Below, piece after piece: positions 42,701-51,383 of a stretch of DNA of 64,000 bases. The DNA comes from Azotimanducus sp965220185 (GTDB lineage Bacteria > Pseudomonadota > Gammaproteobacteria > Pseudomonadales > Azotimanducaceae): contig OZ244807.1 in assembly GCA_965220185.1 (NCBI GenBank), positions 2,170,001 through 2,234,000 of the forward strand, in the 5' to 3' direction. The notes below the pieces were generated by a model. That model was not told the origin of the DNA and did no database searches. It saw only the letters and a program-made list of their open reading frames with translations. The translations under genes and the position numbers were made by a program. Numbering within the stretch: position 1 is the stretch's first letter; each line of letters begins with the position of its first letter.

Positions 42701-44804
42701 GATCGGCTTCTTCGAGCCACGAGACCGCCGTGCGCACCCTCGTATCGTCGGTGGCCACATCCTGCTCGAATAGATGCTCATCATCGGCGGTCAGAATCTC
42801 GCCTACCGTCGCGACGATATCATCTTGCCGAGAACCGTGGCGGCTCCCTCGCCGATCGATATTGCGAAGCGCCCGTAGGATGCCGTGAATCTCTTGGCGC
42901 GTCAGGCGCGAGCTCGCCGACAGGCGAAACTGATCCTCAACGTCATCGGCGGCGTAGAGCAGGACGCAGCGAGCCGCGTCTCGATCACGCCCTGCCCGAC
43001 CTGCCTCCTGCAGGTAGTTCTCAAGCGAGCCGGGCACATCGGCGTGAATCACCACGCGCACATCGGGCTTATCGATGCCCATGCCGAACGCATTGGTGGC
43101 GGCGATTACGCGCAGTTCGCCGCGCCCGAACGCAGCCTGCACATCTTTTTTCAGTTCAGGCGATACTTTGCTATGGAAGTGCGCAACGTTCATGCCTTTC
43201 CTGGCAAGAAATTCAGCCATCTCCTCGCTCTGACGGCGCGTCGCGCAATACACAATCGCCCCGCCAGAACCGTCGGCTGGCAGATACGCGATGAGCGTCT
43301 GATGGGTATGCGCAAACTTCTCGGCCTGGGTCGTGGGCACCACCTCGAAAGTCAGGTTTGATCGCTCAGCCCCGCCATCGAACACACGCAGCTTGACGCC
43401 GAGCTTGTCTCGGAAGTGATTGACGATATCGTCCTTGACCGCGGCCTTGGCAGTGGCGGTCAGGCTTAAGATCGGCGGGATGTCGGGCGCACGTTCGCGG
43501 ATAAAGCGCGAGATGTAGCGGTAGTCAGGCCGAAAATCGTGCCCCCAGCCGGACAGGCAATGCGCTTCATCGATCACCCAGCTTGCGATCTCGCGCTGAC
43601 CGAGCACGCGCCGCACCGCGACTGATCGAAGCTGCTCGGGCGAAATCATGAGGATGCCCGCATCGCCGAGGCGCACCCGATCAAGCGCGTTCTTGCGTTC
43701 CGGCATCGACAATAGCCCGTTGATGGCGACCGCACAGCCGACACCTTGGCGTTCGAGCCCCTTGACTTGATCTTCCATCAGCGCCACCAAAGGCGAAATC
43801 ACGACTGTCAAGGCGCCCGTCTTGTCATAGCGCGAGAGCGCTGGCACTTGGTAGCAGATTGACTTGCCAGCACCGGTCGGCAGAACGCCGAGCACATGTT
43901 CGCCTGCCATGACCGACCGGACGATTGCCTCTTGCATCGAGCGTCCATCAGTGTGCTTCGGCTCCTCGCGATAGGCTTCAAAGCCGAACCAGCGACGCAG
44001 TTCTTGCCGCGCATCGTGGCGCTTCCGGCACCAAGTGCAAGCAGGCCGTGCGCAGGCTTTGTCGCGCAAGTCCCGCACCAACTGCTTTGCCAGCGGAAAC
44101 TGATGCGCGACCCAAGGCGGCATCACCGAATTGCCGCCCGCAACCGACAGCCATGCGAGCGCATAGGCGAGCGGCCAGCCGTGTCGATTCGACTTGCCCG
44201 CGAGGTTCTCGGCCACCGACGAACACGCCACGTCCGTAAGTCGCGCCAGGATCAGTCGCTTGGCTTCCCGCTTGGATGGACGCTCAGCGCCCCTGAGTTC
44301 GGATAATATCTGATCAAGTGCGGCATCCTGTCCTTTGCGATCAGGCACACATAGAAAATGCCAAGCGCCAAGCAGATCGGGGTGTGTGTGCCTCAATTGC
44401 GCTCGCTGATTGTCGAAGGCTTCAAGCGCGAGCCTTGCATCGAGCACCGGATCGTTCATTTGACCGCGAAGCAGCCCGCCGTCCTGATAGTGCTTGACCA
44501 GATGATGGTACGGGTGCGCAGGGAAAGCGAGCGGATTGAGGCGAAGGGTGTCGATGACGGGCAGTTTCAAGAGCGCAAGTCGCGGATTCGCGGCCGCCAG
44601 AAACTTGAGGTCATGCTCGATGATGTTGTGGCCGAGCAGGCAGTGCGCGCCTTCGCCATACTCGTCGAGCGCTTGCAATGCGGATCTGAGATTGCCGCCA
44701 GCGTGATGAAAATCGTCTTCCCTGTCGGTGCGCACTGCACCGATCTTGTGGATACGGCCATCAGTCGGCCCGACCTCCAGATCTATGGACACACAGCGCA
44801 TCAT
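39714..44804 (-). CDS. Exonuclease-RecQ-UvrD fusion helicase
   Basis: A 1,696-residue protein from MMRCVSIDLEVGPTDGR (a GTG eight codons upstream is possible). Residues ~1-150 form a DEDD 3'-5' exonuclease (SIDLEVGPTDGRIHKIGAVR, LLGHNIIEHDLKFL, DPVLDARLALEAF). A RecQ core follows (about 270-700; LPTGAGKSICYQVPAL, IDEAHCLSGWGHDFRPDY, AGRAGRDRDAA). A UvrD-type helicase forms the C-terminal ~600 residues (VLAGPGSGKTRVLVHRIAYL, LVDEYQDINADQYDL, VGDDDQNIYAFAGASVAF, LTAHRAKGLEFDHV, YVAMTRARQTL). Fusions of this kind are known in proteobacteria and probably act in recombination or fork repair. It is divergent from the cys operon. Confidence 0.92.
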   Translation of the reverse strand: MMRCVSIDLEVGPTDGRIHKIGAVRTDREDDFHHAGGNLRSALQALDEYGEGAHCLLGHNIIEHDLKFLAAANPRLALLKLPVIDTLRLNPLAFPAHPYHHLVKHYQDGGLLRGQMNDPVLDARLALEAFDNQRAQLRHTHPDLLGAWHFLCVPDRKGQDAALDQILSELRGAERPSKREAKRLILARLTDVACSSVAENLAGKSNRHGWPLAYALAWLSVAGGNSVMPPWVAHQFPLAKQLVRDLRDKACARPACTWCRKRHDARQELRRWFGFEAYREEPKHTDGRSMQEAIVRSVMAGEHVLGVLPTGAGKSICYQVPALSRYDKTGALTVVISPLVALMEDQVKGLERQGVGCAVAINGLLSMPERKNALDRVRLGDAGILMISPEQLRSVAVRRVLGQREIASWVIDEAHCLSGWGHDFRPDYRYISRFIRERAPDIPPILSLTATAKAAVKDDIVNHFRDKLGVKLRVFDGGAERSNLTFEVVPTTQAEKFAHTHQTLIAYLPADGSGGAIVYCATRRQSEEMAEFLARKGMNVAHFHSKVSPELKKDVQAAFGRGELRVIAATNAFGMGIDKPDVRVVIHADVPGSLENYLQEAGRAGRDRDAARCVLLYAADDVEDQFRLSASSRLTRQEIHGILRALRNIDRRGSRHGSRQDDIVATVGEILTADDEHLFEQDVATDDTRVRTAVSWLEEADLLTREENRVEVFPSSLRVHSLAEAGRRLARAEITREYRQSLLAIATVLMQAKPDESLTTDDLMNASGLGTSAVRSALYDLERLGIASNDTALTAFVHRGVERSSMRRYEHAARLEAALIDHMRLAEPDQDKGDGANLHLRVAAQTLADAGIEAPLPERLWRILRSIAADGRDEEGGVGSLDVRKRDADFVYVVLRRDWQSLAETARLRRDAARLLLDHLLQRLPEGARGVDLLVETTLGDLTRCIEADLEMKARVKKVAKLMDHALLWLHEQDVIRLNKGLAVFRPAMTIRLARSEKRGFSNADFQPLARHYQGKIMQIHVMKAFAERGLEAMADAMRLAMDYFSLSQDEFLRRWLPQSEKELGRQTTPESWRAIVESLQHPVQQRIVADDREQTNVLVLAGPGSGKTRVLVHRIAYLVRVRRESPRSILALAYNRHSALDIKRRLQALLGKDAKGVTVLTCHGLAMRLAGASFEGNTERPDSELFDEVLRRAVNILCGEDLPPEEADARREQLLSGFRWILVDEYQDINADQYDLISALAGRTRDEDDGKLTLFAVGDDDQNIYAFAGASVAFIRRFQEDYGPRPEYLTENYRSTARIIGAANALIAPAVTRMKAGHAIKRNKARAQESLGGEWESRDPVGQGHVQIVPAGSDAVSQAMAVVGELKRLERLDSNWRWSRAAVIAREWETLAPLRALCEREGVPVQMANESAPNFFRLRETQNLLAWVRSRESGLIDGHALREWAAAQPSGPWQALLGQAINDYALESQEEAPVEHFVEWLAEWGREVRREQRGLLLLTAHRAKGLEFDHVAILDGRWERVGHSEDADAPRRLYYVAMTRARQTLTLASFETPSHLLEVLRGHDDVRWRAPAAGQIADASGLRKTYLSASLEQVDIGFAGRFLEGHGVHRSIAALSAGDLLDARPSQHGGWRLFDARGALVGNMAKRFAPPAGKACRSAKVGAIVTWNRALSDAKYRDSVRCDAWEVVVPELVFE

Positions 44805-44828
44805 GCGCACACGCGCGCATCGACCCAC

Positions 44829-45066
44829 ACATCGGCACCGAGCTGCCGCCCCATCTGACCAGCCAAATCAACTGCACACAACGCCACTTGATATGAATCC
44901 CAATCAATGGAGCGCCAAGTGTAGACGCTTGCCTCTATCATGTGCGCAATGACTCGTGAGCCAAGGGCGCATAATTCTTTTTTGGAATAGCATAATCATG
45001 GTCCACAAACGAAATAGTTATAAAACAGTTATAAAATATGCTTTCTGAACATCTGTTGGCGCATTC
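44829..45066. promoter_or_regulatory. Divergent promoter region between the fusion helicase and cys operon
   Basis: An AT-rich stretch includes a direct repeat AGTTATAAAA at 45015-45024 and 45026-45035, located about 35-50 bases before the cysG start. Tandem AT-rich repeats at this position could be -10 elements or a binding site of a regulator such as CysB, but no clear match can be shown. No strong Shine-Dalgarno sequence is visible before the GTG of cysG. Confidence 0.4.
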
Positions 45067-46479
45067 GTGGAACAGCTTCCGCTCTTCCTTGATCTCAAAT
45101 CCAAATCTTGTCTTCTAGTTGGCGCTGGCGATGTCGCCGAGCGCAAAGCTCGGCTGCTACTTCGCGCTGGAGCACGGCTCACTGTCGTCGCGCCGACCTT
45201 GAACGACTACTTTGAGTCGCTCGCTCCGGGGTCAGCTACCATCTATCGACAGGCTTTCACGCCCGCAACATGCGACGGCCACCACCTGATCGTCGCGGCA
45301 ACGAACTCCGAATCCGTCAATCGAGCAGTCGCTGACGCCGCACAAAAACTCGGCATTTGGTGCAATGTGGTCGATCGGCCTGCGCTGTCGAGCGTCTATT
45401 TTCCGGCCATCATTGACCGCGCCCCCGTCACCATCGCCATTGGCACCGGCGGCCAGTCACCGACACTTGCGCGCTGGCTCAAACGCCGCATCGAAGCTGC
45501 GCTGCCCTCTCGGCTCGGCACACTTGGCAAGACGCTCGGTCGCTGGCGCCAGCAAGTACGAACGCGAATCAAGGACTCGGCAGCTCGCCGTCATTTCCTC
45601 GACCGCATCCTTGAAGGCGTGATCGCCGGGCATGTGCTGGCTGGACGGCAATCCGCGGCTGAAGAGGCCTTTGCTCGCGAACTGGCCTCGCCATTCGCAA
45701 GACAGGGAGAGGCCTACATTGTCGGTGCCGGCCCGGGCGATGTTGGACTGCTCACACTCCGCGGTCATCAGCTATTGTCGCAAGCTGACATCGTCCTCTA
45801 CGACGCACTCGTCTGCGAGGATATCCTCGAGTTCGCACGCCGCGACGCCAAGCGCGTATGCGTCGGCAAGCGCGCTGGCGAGTCGCACAAGCAGGCGGAA
45901 TTGACCCAGTCGCTTGTCGGCCTTGTCAGAAAAGGCTACCGCGTATGCCGTTTGAAGGGCGGCGACCCGTTCATCTTCGGACGCGGCGGTGAAGAAATCC
46001 AAGCGCTCGCGAAAGCGGGACTTCCATTCGAGGTTGTGCCGGGCATTACCGCAGCGCAAGGCTGCGCGGCGTCCGCAGGCATTCCGCTCACATTTCGCAA
46101 GATTGCGAGCAGCATCACCTTTGCCACGGGCAATGTCGGCGCGGATGCCGAACCCGATTGGGCGTTGCTCGCACGCGCCGGGCACACCCTCGCGCTCTAT
46201 ATGAGCATGGCGACACTTGATCGCGTCAGCGCGAATCTCATCGCCGCTGGCCTCAAGCCGAATACGCCGGCAACAGTGGTCGAGAAAGGGACGCTCGAAG
46301 AGGAACGCATCCTCGATTCAACGCTCGCCGATATTGCCGTTGACTGCCGCGCGTACGATGTCGGTTCGCCTGCCATGCTTTTCGTCGGCGAAGCCGTCGC
46401 CCTTCGAGCATCCAGCACAAACCAATCAAATTGGAATAGAAAAGAGATGTTATTATTCTCAAATGTTATGTCAGCGTAG
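45067..46479 (+). CDS. cysG: Siroheme synthase (trifunctional CysG)
   Basis: A 470-residue enzyme making siroheme, the cofactor of sulfite reductase. The N-terminal half (VGAGDVAERKARLLLRAGAR) is precorrin-2 dehydrogenase and sirohydrochlorin ferrochelatase. The C-terminal half (AYIVGAGPGDVGLLTLRGHQ, RLKGGDPFIFGRGGEE, GVASAAG-like ITAAQGCAASAGIPLTFR) is uroporphyrinogen III methyltransferase. The start is GTG. The C-terminal ~20 residues (SSTNQSNWNRKEMLLFSNVM) look atypical, as if extended. It is first in a compact operon with cysJ, nine bases upstream of it. Confidence 0.95.
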   Translation: MEQLPLFLDLKSKSCLLVGAGDVAERKARLLLRAGARLTVVAPTLNDYFESLAPGSATIYRQAFTPATCDGHHLIVAATNSESVNRAVADAAQKLGIWCNVVDRPALSSVYFPAIIDRAPVTIAIGTGGQSPTLARWLKRRIEAALPSRLGTLGKTLGRWRQQVRTRIKDSAARRHFLDRILEGVIAGHVLAGRQSAAEEAFARELASPFARQGEAYIVGAGPGDVGLLTLRGHQLLSQADIVLYDALVCEDILEFARRDAKRVCVGKRAGESHKQAELTQSLVGLVRKGYRVCRLKGGDPFIFGRGGEEIQALAKAGLPFEVVPGITAAQGCAASAGIPLTFRKIASSITFATGNVGADAEPDWALLARAGHTLALYMSMATLDRVSANLIAAGLKPNTPATVVEKGTLEEERILDSTLADIAVDCRAYDVGSPAMLFVGEAVALRASSTNQSNWNRKEMLLFSNVMSA

Positions 46480-46488
46480 ATCACATCT

Positions 46489-48264
46489 GTGAGCGCCGCC
46501 GCCCCACAATCCCCTGCGGAGCCAATCAATCACGACACGCTTACCGCGCTGCGGGGGCTCGTATCCGGTTGCGAGCGCGACGAGCTGATGTGGATGAGCG
46601 GCTATCTCGCCGCGCTTGCGCACAATGATCAAGCAGCCAGTCCGCCCCCTAACGCAAGCACGCGCGATGCTCCAGAATGGACCGTGTTCTTTGCCTCAGA
46701 AACTGGCAACAGCCGCAAGGTGGCCGAGGCGCTTGCCGCTCGCGCAGGCGAATATGGCGTTCGCGCCACAACGCAGGATCTCGGCGAGTTCCGTGCGCAC
46801 CGGCTCGCCAAGGTCAAGCACGGATTCTTTGTGGTCGCAACGCACGGTCTCGGCGATGCGCCGGAAGGCACGCAGGCGTTTTTTGATCACCTCCTGAGCG
46901 ATGATGCCGAACGACTTGAAAACCTTGAATATGGCGTGCTCGCGCTCGGCGACTCAAGCTACGCCGACTTTTGTCAAATCGGCCGCACGCTCGATGCACG
47001 TCTTGAAGCCCTCGGCGCAACGCGCATTGTCGAGCGAGTCGATTGCGACCTGAATTTCCGCACAGCCGCGGAGAAATGGACGCTTGCAGCGCTTGAGCAG
47101 GCCAAGGCGCATGCGCCTCTGCCGAGCGCATCGGTCACACGCCTGCACGCAGTTGAAGCGAGTCCTGCCGCACTCGACACGGGCAGTTTCGAGGGCCGCG
47201 TTGTCACCAATCAACGCATCACTGGGCGTGGCTCAAGCAAGGATGTGCGGCACATCGAGATCGATCTTGACGGCTCCGGGCTCGCCTACCTGCCCGGCGA
47301 TTCATTGGGCGTGATGCCAGAGAATCCGCCGCAATTGATCGAGCAACTGCTTGATATCTTCAACTTCTCAGAATCCACGCAAGTCGCGATCGATGGCGAA
47401 TCAATGCCGATCACCACCGCGCTTCGATCGCGCAAGGAAATCACCGCAGCAAGCGGGCCGCTCTTGAAGGCACTGGGCGAAGCGCATCGCGAACTTGATG
47501 TGATGCTCACGGACCGCGACCGGTTGCGCGAACTTCTTCTCACCCATCAAGTGATTGATCTTGTAGCGAAGTACCCTACCCCGTGGGATGCGCAGGCGCT
47601 CATTGACAACCTGCGCGACCTGCCGCCACGACTCTATTCAATCGCTTCGAGCCCTGATGCCAACCCGGATGAAGCACACCTGACCGTGGCAGTCGTCAAT
47701 TATCAGAAGTTCGGGCGCGAGCATTGGGGGGCGGCGTCGAACTTCATGGCAACGGGCGCCAAGCGCTTGCAAGTACACATCGAAGGCAATGACAACTTCC
47801 GCCTGCCCGACGATGGCGACACGCCGATCATCATGATCGGCGCTGGCACCGGCATCGCGCCGTATCGCGCCTTCGTCGAGCATCGTCGCGAGCACGCTGA
47901 CACGGGTGACAATTGGCTCATCTTTGGTGAGCGCAACTTCTTCACCGACTTCTTGTACCAGAGCGAGTGGCTGAAGTTTCGGGGCGAGGGCTACTTGCGG
48001 CGCTTGGACCTCGCCTTCTCGCGTGACGGCGCGCAGAAAGTCTACGTGCAGCATCGCATCGCCGAACGGGCGCGTGAATTCTATGATTGGCTTGAACGCG
48101 GCGCGCATCTCTATGTGTGCGGGGATGCGAACTCCATGGCGGACGATGTGCATGAAGCCATCCTTGGCGTTTTGCGAAGCGCGAATGGCTGCAGTCACGA
48201 CCAAGCGGCCGCGCGGCTCGATGAACTGCGCGCTGCCGGGCGCTATCAAAGGGATGTGTATTGA
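46489..48264 (+). CDS. cysJ: Sulfite reductase (NADPH) flavoprotein alpha subunit
   Basis: A 591-residue diflavin reductase that passes electrons from NADPH through FAD and FMN to CysI. It has a flavodoxin domain (VFFASETGNSRKVAEALAAR, THGLGDAPEGTQAFFDHL), an FAD domain (RLYSIASSPDANPDEAHLTV) and an NADPH domain (IMIGAGTGIAPYRAFVEHRR, WLIFGERNF). The C-terminus RYQRDVY matches the E. coli protein. The start is GTG. The stop overlaps the cysI ATG by one base (TGATG). Confidence 0.96.
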   Translation: MSAAAPQSPAEPINHDTLTALRGLVSGCERDELMWMSGYLAALAHNDQAASPPPNASTRDAPEWTVFFASETGNSRKVAEALAARAGEYGVRATTQDLGEFRAHRLAKVKHGFFVVATHGLGDAPEGTQAFFDHLLSDDAERLENLEYGVLALGDSSYADFCQIGRTLDARLEALGATRIVERVDCDLNFRTAAEKWTLAALEQAKAHAPLPSASVTRLHAVEASPAALDTGSFEGRVVTNQRITGRGSSKDVRHIEIDLDGSGLAYLPGDSLGVMPENPPQLIEQLLDIFNFSESTQVAIDGESMPITTALRSRKEITAASGPLLKALGEAHRELDVMLTDRDRLRELLLTHQVIDLVAKYPTPWDAQALIDNLRDLPPRLYSIASSPDANPDEAHLTVAVVNYQKFGREHWGAASNFMATGAKRLQVHIEGNDNFRLPDDGDTPIIMIGAGTGIAPYRAFVEHRREHADTGDNWLIFGERNFFTDFLYQSEWLKFRGEGYLRRLDLAFSRDGAQKVYVQHRIAERAREFYDWLERGAHLYVCGDANSMADDVHEAILGVLRSANGCSHDQAAARLDELRAAGRYQRDVY

Positions 48265-49928
48265 TGTCCGCTGACCTCACCCCCGTCGAGCATATCAAGG
48301 CGAAAAGCCAACTGCTTCGAGGCGATATCGCGGAGAGCTTGAGCGACGATGCCACAGGCGCACTCGCCGAGGACGATACCCACATCGTCAAGTTCCACGG
48401 CTTCTATCAGCAGGACGACCGGGATGTGCGCAGCGAGCGCATCGCGAGCAAGCTTGAGCCGGCGTACAGCTTCATGATCCGTGTGCGCGTGCCCGGCGGC
48501 GTGGTGACGCCTGCGCAATGGCTCGCCATGGACGAGGTCGCTTCGCACTATGCCGACCGCCCGATGCGCCTAACAACACGCCAAGCATTTCAACTGCATG
48601 GCGTGATCAAGCGCGACCTACAGGCGACGCTCGGCAGGATCAACAAGACCCTGCTCGATACCCTCGCTGCCTGCGGCGATGTCAACCGCAACGTCATGTG
48701 TTCGGTGCTCGCTGAATGCTCGCCTGTGCATCGCGCCGCAATTGAGACCGCGTCCGCCATCAGCACACATCTCACGCCGCGCACGCGCGCCTACCACGAG
48801 CTGTGGGTGGATGGTAAAAAAGTGAATCACGAGGACGAATCCGAGCCGATTTATGGCCGCACCTACCTACCACGCAAATTCAAGATCGCCATCGCCATTC
48901 CGCCAGTGAACGATGTCGATGTGTTCGCGCACGATCTCGGGTTGATCGCCATCGCCGAAAATGATCGATTGGTCGGCTTCAACGTCGCCGCAGGCGGCGG
49001 CATGGGCGCCACCCACGGCGAACCCGAAACCTATCCGCGACTTGCCGACCTGATCGGCTTCTGCGAACCCGGGCAGGCGTGCGAAATCGCAGAGCAGATT
49101 GTCAAGTGGCAGCGCGATTTCGGCGATCGCACAAACCGCAAGCACGCACGCCTCAAGTACACGATTGATGATCGTGGCCTTGGCACCTTCAAGGCGGAAC
49201 TCGCCGAGCGTCTCGGCTATGCGTTGCAGCCCGCGCGACCTTACGAATTCACTTCTCGCGGCGATCAGATTGGATGGATGCAAGACGACCAGGACGACTG
49301 GCACCTGACCTTGTTCATCCCGGAAGGCCGAATCGAAGACCGGGGTGCGTGCAAGCTCGCAAGCGGCCTCAAAGCTATCGCTGGCGTACACCAAGGCGAC
49401 TTTCGCATCACACCCAATCAGAACCTCGTCATATCACGACTGAAAGACGATGCGCGGACCTCGATCAAGTCCCTCATCTCGCAATACGGATTGGGCTCGC
49501 TTGTGGACATTTCGCCGATGCGTGCGCAAGCGCTTGCGTGCGTGGCGCTGCCCAATTGTCCGCTCGCGTTTGCAGAAGCTGAACGCTATCTGCCAGAGTT
49601 CACGCAAAAGCTTGATGCGCTGCTCGCCAAGCACGGCCTCGCGAACGAGCCAATCTCGGCACGCCTAAGCGGCTGCCCGAACGGGTGCTCACGGCCCTAC
49701 GTCGCAGAAATTGCGCTTGTTGGCAAAGCGCCCGGCAGCTACAACCTCATGATCGGCGGCGATGCTGTTGGCGCGCGCATGAACAAGATGGCGCTCGAAT
49801 CGGCGAGCGAAGACGCCATTTTTGACTATCTCGACCGAGGGTTCGAACAATTCTCGGCAAACCGCCAAGCGGGCCAATCCTTCGGCGACTTCGCGCTTCA
49901 CAATCTTCTTCAAGAGGCGTCGCAATGA
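48264..49928 (+). CDS. cysI: Sulfite reductase (NADPH) hemoprotein beta subunit
   Basis: A 554-residue siroheme/4Fe-4S enzyme that reduces sulfite to sulfide. The cluster cysteines are visible as C-x5-C (CVALPNCPLAFAEAERYLPE) and C-x3-C (SGCPNGCSRPYVAEIALVGK). Substrate-binding segments include RLTTRQAFQLHGVIKRDL. The ATG at 48264 is chosen over a TTG one codon earlier because it overlaps the cysJ stop. It overlaps cysH by four bases. Confidence 0.96.
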   Translation: MSADLTPVEHIKAKSQLLRGDIAESLSDDATGALAEDDTHIVKFHGFYQQDDRDVRSERIASKLEPAYSFMIRVRVPGGVVTPAQWLAMDEVASHYADRPMRLTTRQAFQLHGVIKRDLQATLGRINKTLLDTLAACGDVNRNVMCSVLAECSPVHRAAIETASAISTHLTPRTRAYHELWVDGKKVNHEDESEPIYGRTYLPRKFKIAIAIPPVNDVDVFAHDLGLIAIAENDRLVGFNVAAGGGMGATHGEPETYPRLADLIGFCEPGQACEIAEQIVKWQRDFGDRTNRKHARLKYTIDDRGLGTFKAELAERLGYALQPARPYEFTSRGDQIGWMQDDQDDWHLTLFIPEGRIEDRGACKLASGLKAIAGVHQGDFRITPNQNLVISRLKDDARTSIKSLISQYGLGSLVDISPMRAQALACVALPNCPLAFAEAERYLPEFTQKLDALLAKHGLANEPISARLSGCPNGCSRPYVAEIALVGKAPGSYNLMIGGDAVGARMNKMALESASEDAIFDYLDRGFEQFSANRQAGQSFGDFALHNLLQEASQ

Positions 49929-50680
49929 CAGCAGGCGCCGCACTTTCACTCAATGATGAGCACTCGGTGCTTGATGCCGATCAGCAGCAGCTCGCCGAAA
50001 TCAATGACCGTTTGGAATCCTTGCGCGCGCAGGCGCGTATCGAATGGGCACTCGAGCACCTGCCCGGCAACCATGTGATGAGTTCGAGCTTTGGCGCGCA
50101 GGCGGCTGTCAGCCTGCATCTGCTCACCCGAGCACGGACGGACATGCCAGTGGTGCTCATCGACACCGGCTACCTGTTCCGCGAAACGTATCGCTTCATC
50201 GACGAGCTCGCTGCGCGACTTGATCTCAATCTCAAGGTCTACACGCCGCCTATTTCACCAGCCTGGCAGGAGGCTCGCCATGGCAAGCGATGGCAACTCG
50301 GCGCGGAGCCGCTCGCCGCCTACAACTTTGACGCCAAGGTTGAGCCGATGAAGCGCGCATTGAAGGATTTGGACGTTGGCACCTGGTTCGCCGGGCTGCG
50401 CCGGGGTCAATCGCACTCTCGCAGCGAGACACCGATCATCCAAAGCTCTGGTGGACGCTTCAAGGTGCATCCCATTGCCGACTGGTCCGACCGAGAAGTC
50501 TATCTCTATTTGCGTGAGCACGACCTGCCCTACCATCCGCTCTGGCACCAGGGCTACATCAGCATCGGCGATCACCACACAACGAAGCCAATACACGAAG
50601 TCGAGGACGAGGAAGAGACGCGCTTTTTCGGCACAAAGCGCGAATGCGGCCTGCACGAATTTGACTTTTCGGAGGAATAG
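49925..50680 (+). CDS. cysH: Phosphoadenosine phosphosulfate reductase
   Basis: A 251-residue enzyme reducing PAPS to sulfite with thioredoxin or glutaredoxin. It has the PAPS-binding segments SSSFGAQAAVSLHLLTR and IDTGYLFRETYRFIDEL, TWFAGLRRGQSHSR, and the catalytic cysteine near the C-terminus (KRECGLHEFDFSEE). The extra Cys-Cys pairs of APS reductases are missing, so PAPS is the expected substrate. Start ATGA overlaps cysI. It closes the cys block; a lipoprotein gene follows after 16 bases. Confidence 0.95.
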   Translation: MTAGAALSLNDEHSVLDADQQQLAEINDRLESLRAQARIEWALEHLPGNHVMSSSFGAQAAVSLHLLTRARTDMPVVLIDTGYLFRETYRFIDELAARLDLNLKVYTPPISPAWQEARHGKRWQLGAEPLAAYNFDAKVEPMKRALKDLDVGTWFAGLRRGQSHSRSETPIIQSSGGRFKVHPIADWSDREVYLYLREHDLPYHPLWHQGYISIGDHHTTKPIHEVEDEEETRFFGTKRECGLHEFDFSEE

Positions 50681-50696
50681 CGACACGCTGACACCT

Positions 50697-51383
50697 ATGC
50701 GGTTCTTGGCAGCGACTGTTCTCTTGTGCATGGTGCTCGCAGTGTCCGCATGTGCGCCTCCCCCGCCGCCTCGCCCCCCGCCAACAACGAGCACGCCGCC
50801 TCCCGCTTCTGAGCCCATGACCGCAGTGCGGGCCGAAGCGCAAGCCATGCTTGATCGCGGCTTGCTCGCAATGCAACGGGACGCCCTGACCACACCGGCA
50901 TCCGACAACGCCTTTCTCTGGTTCAGCAAGGCGCTCACGCTCGTGCCCGACTATGAACCTGCATTGGACGGCATGGAGCGCATTGTCGAGCGCTATCTGC
51001 AGATGACCAATGAGGCGCTGATGCGCGACGAATTCGCGCGCGCCCGACTTTTTATCAAGCGCGCGAGGTCAGTGCTTCCCGGCTATTCGCAGATTGCACT
51101 TGTCGAAGCGCAGGTGGCTCGTTTCGAAAAGGCGGAGCGAAGAACGCTGCGGCTCGACCGGCGAGCGCTTGAACAGCGCGCACCCATGCTGATGGCAGAT
51201 CTGGTCGTGTTCGGCCGCCATGCGCGCCGCAAAGGCGCACTTGTGCGCATCTCCACGCCCGATGACACGCATGGTCGCTGGGTGTACGAACAGCTTGCAA
51301 AATCCTCTGGCGAAGGACGCATCCGGGCTGATATTGTGTCGTCTCCGCCCTACCGGGTGCAGATTCTGATCCTTCCTCCATGA
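50697..51383 (+). CDS. Putative lipoprotein with TPR-like helices
   Basis: A 228-residue protein. MRFLAATVLLCMVLAVSAC is a lipoprotein signal with Cys-19 as the modified residue, followed by a proline-rich linker (PPPPPRPPPTTSTPPP). The rest is mainly helical with repeats of tetratricopeptide type (AFLWFSKALTLVPDYEPALD, ARLFIKRARSVLPGYSQIAL). The start is chosen for the lipobox. It overlaps the next gene by four bases. No exact family is recognised; a periplasmic role in envelope assembly is possible. Confidence 0.82.
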   Translation: MRFLAATVLLCMVLAVSACAPPPPPRPPPTTSTPPPASEPMTAVRAEAQAMLDRGLLAMQRDALTTPASDNAFLWFSKALTLVPDYEPALDGMERIVERYLQMTNEALMRDEFARARLFIKRARSVLPGYSQIALVEAQVARFEKAERRTLRLDRRALEQRAPMLMADLVVFGRHARRKGALVRISTPDDTHGRWVYEQLAKSSGEGRIRADIVSSPPYRVQILILPP

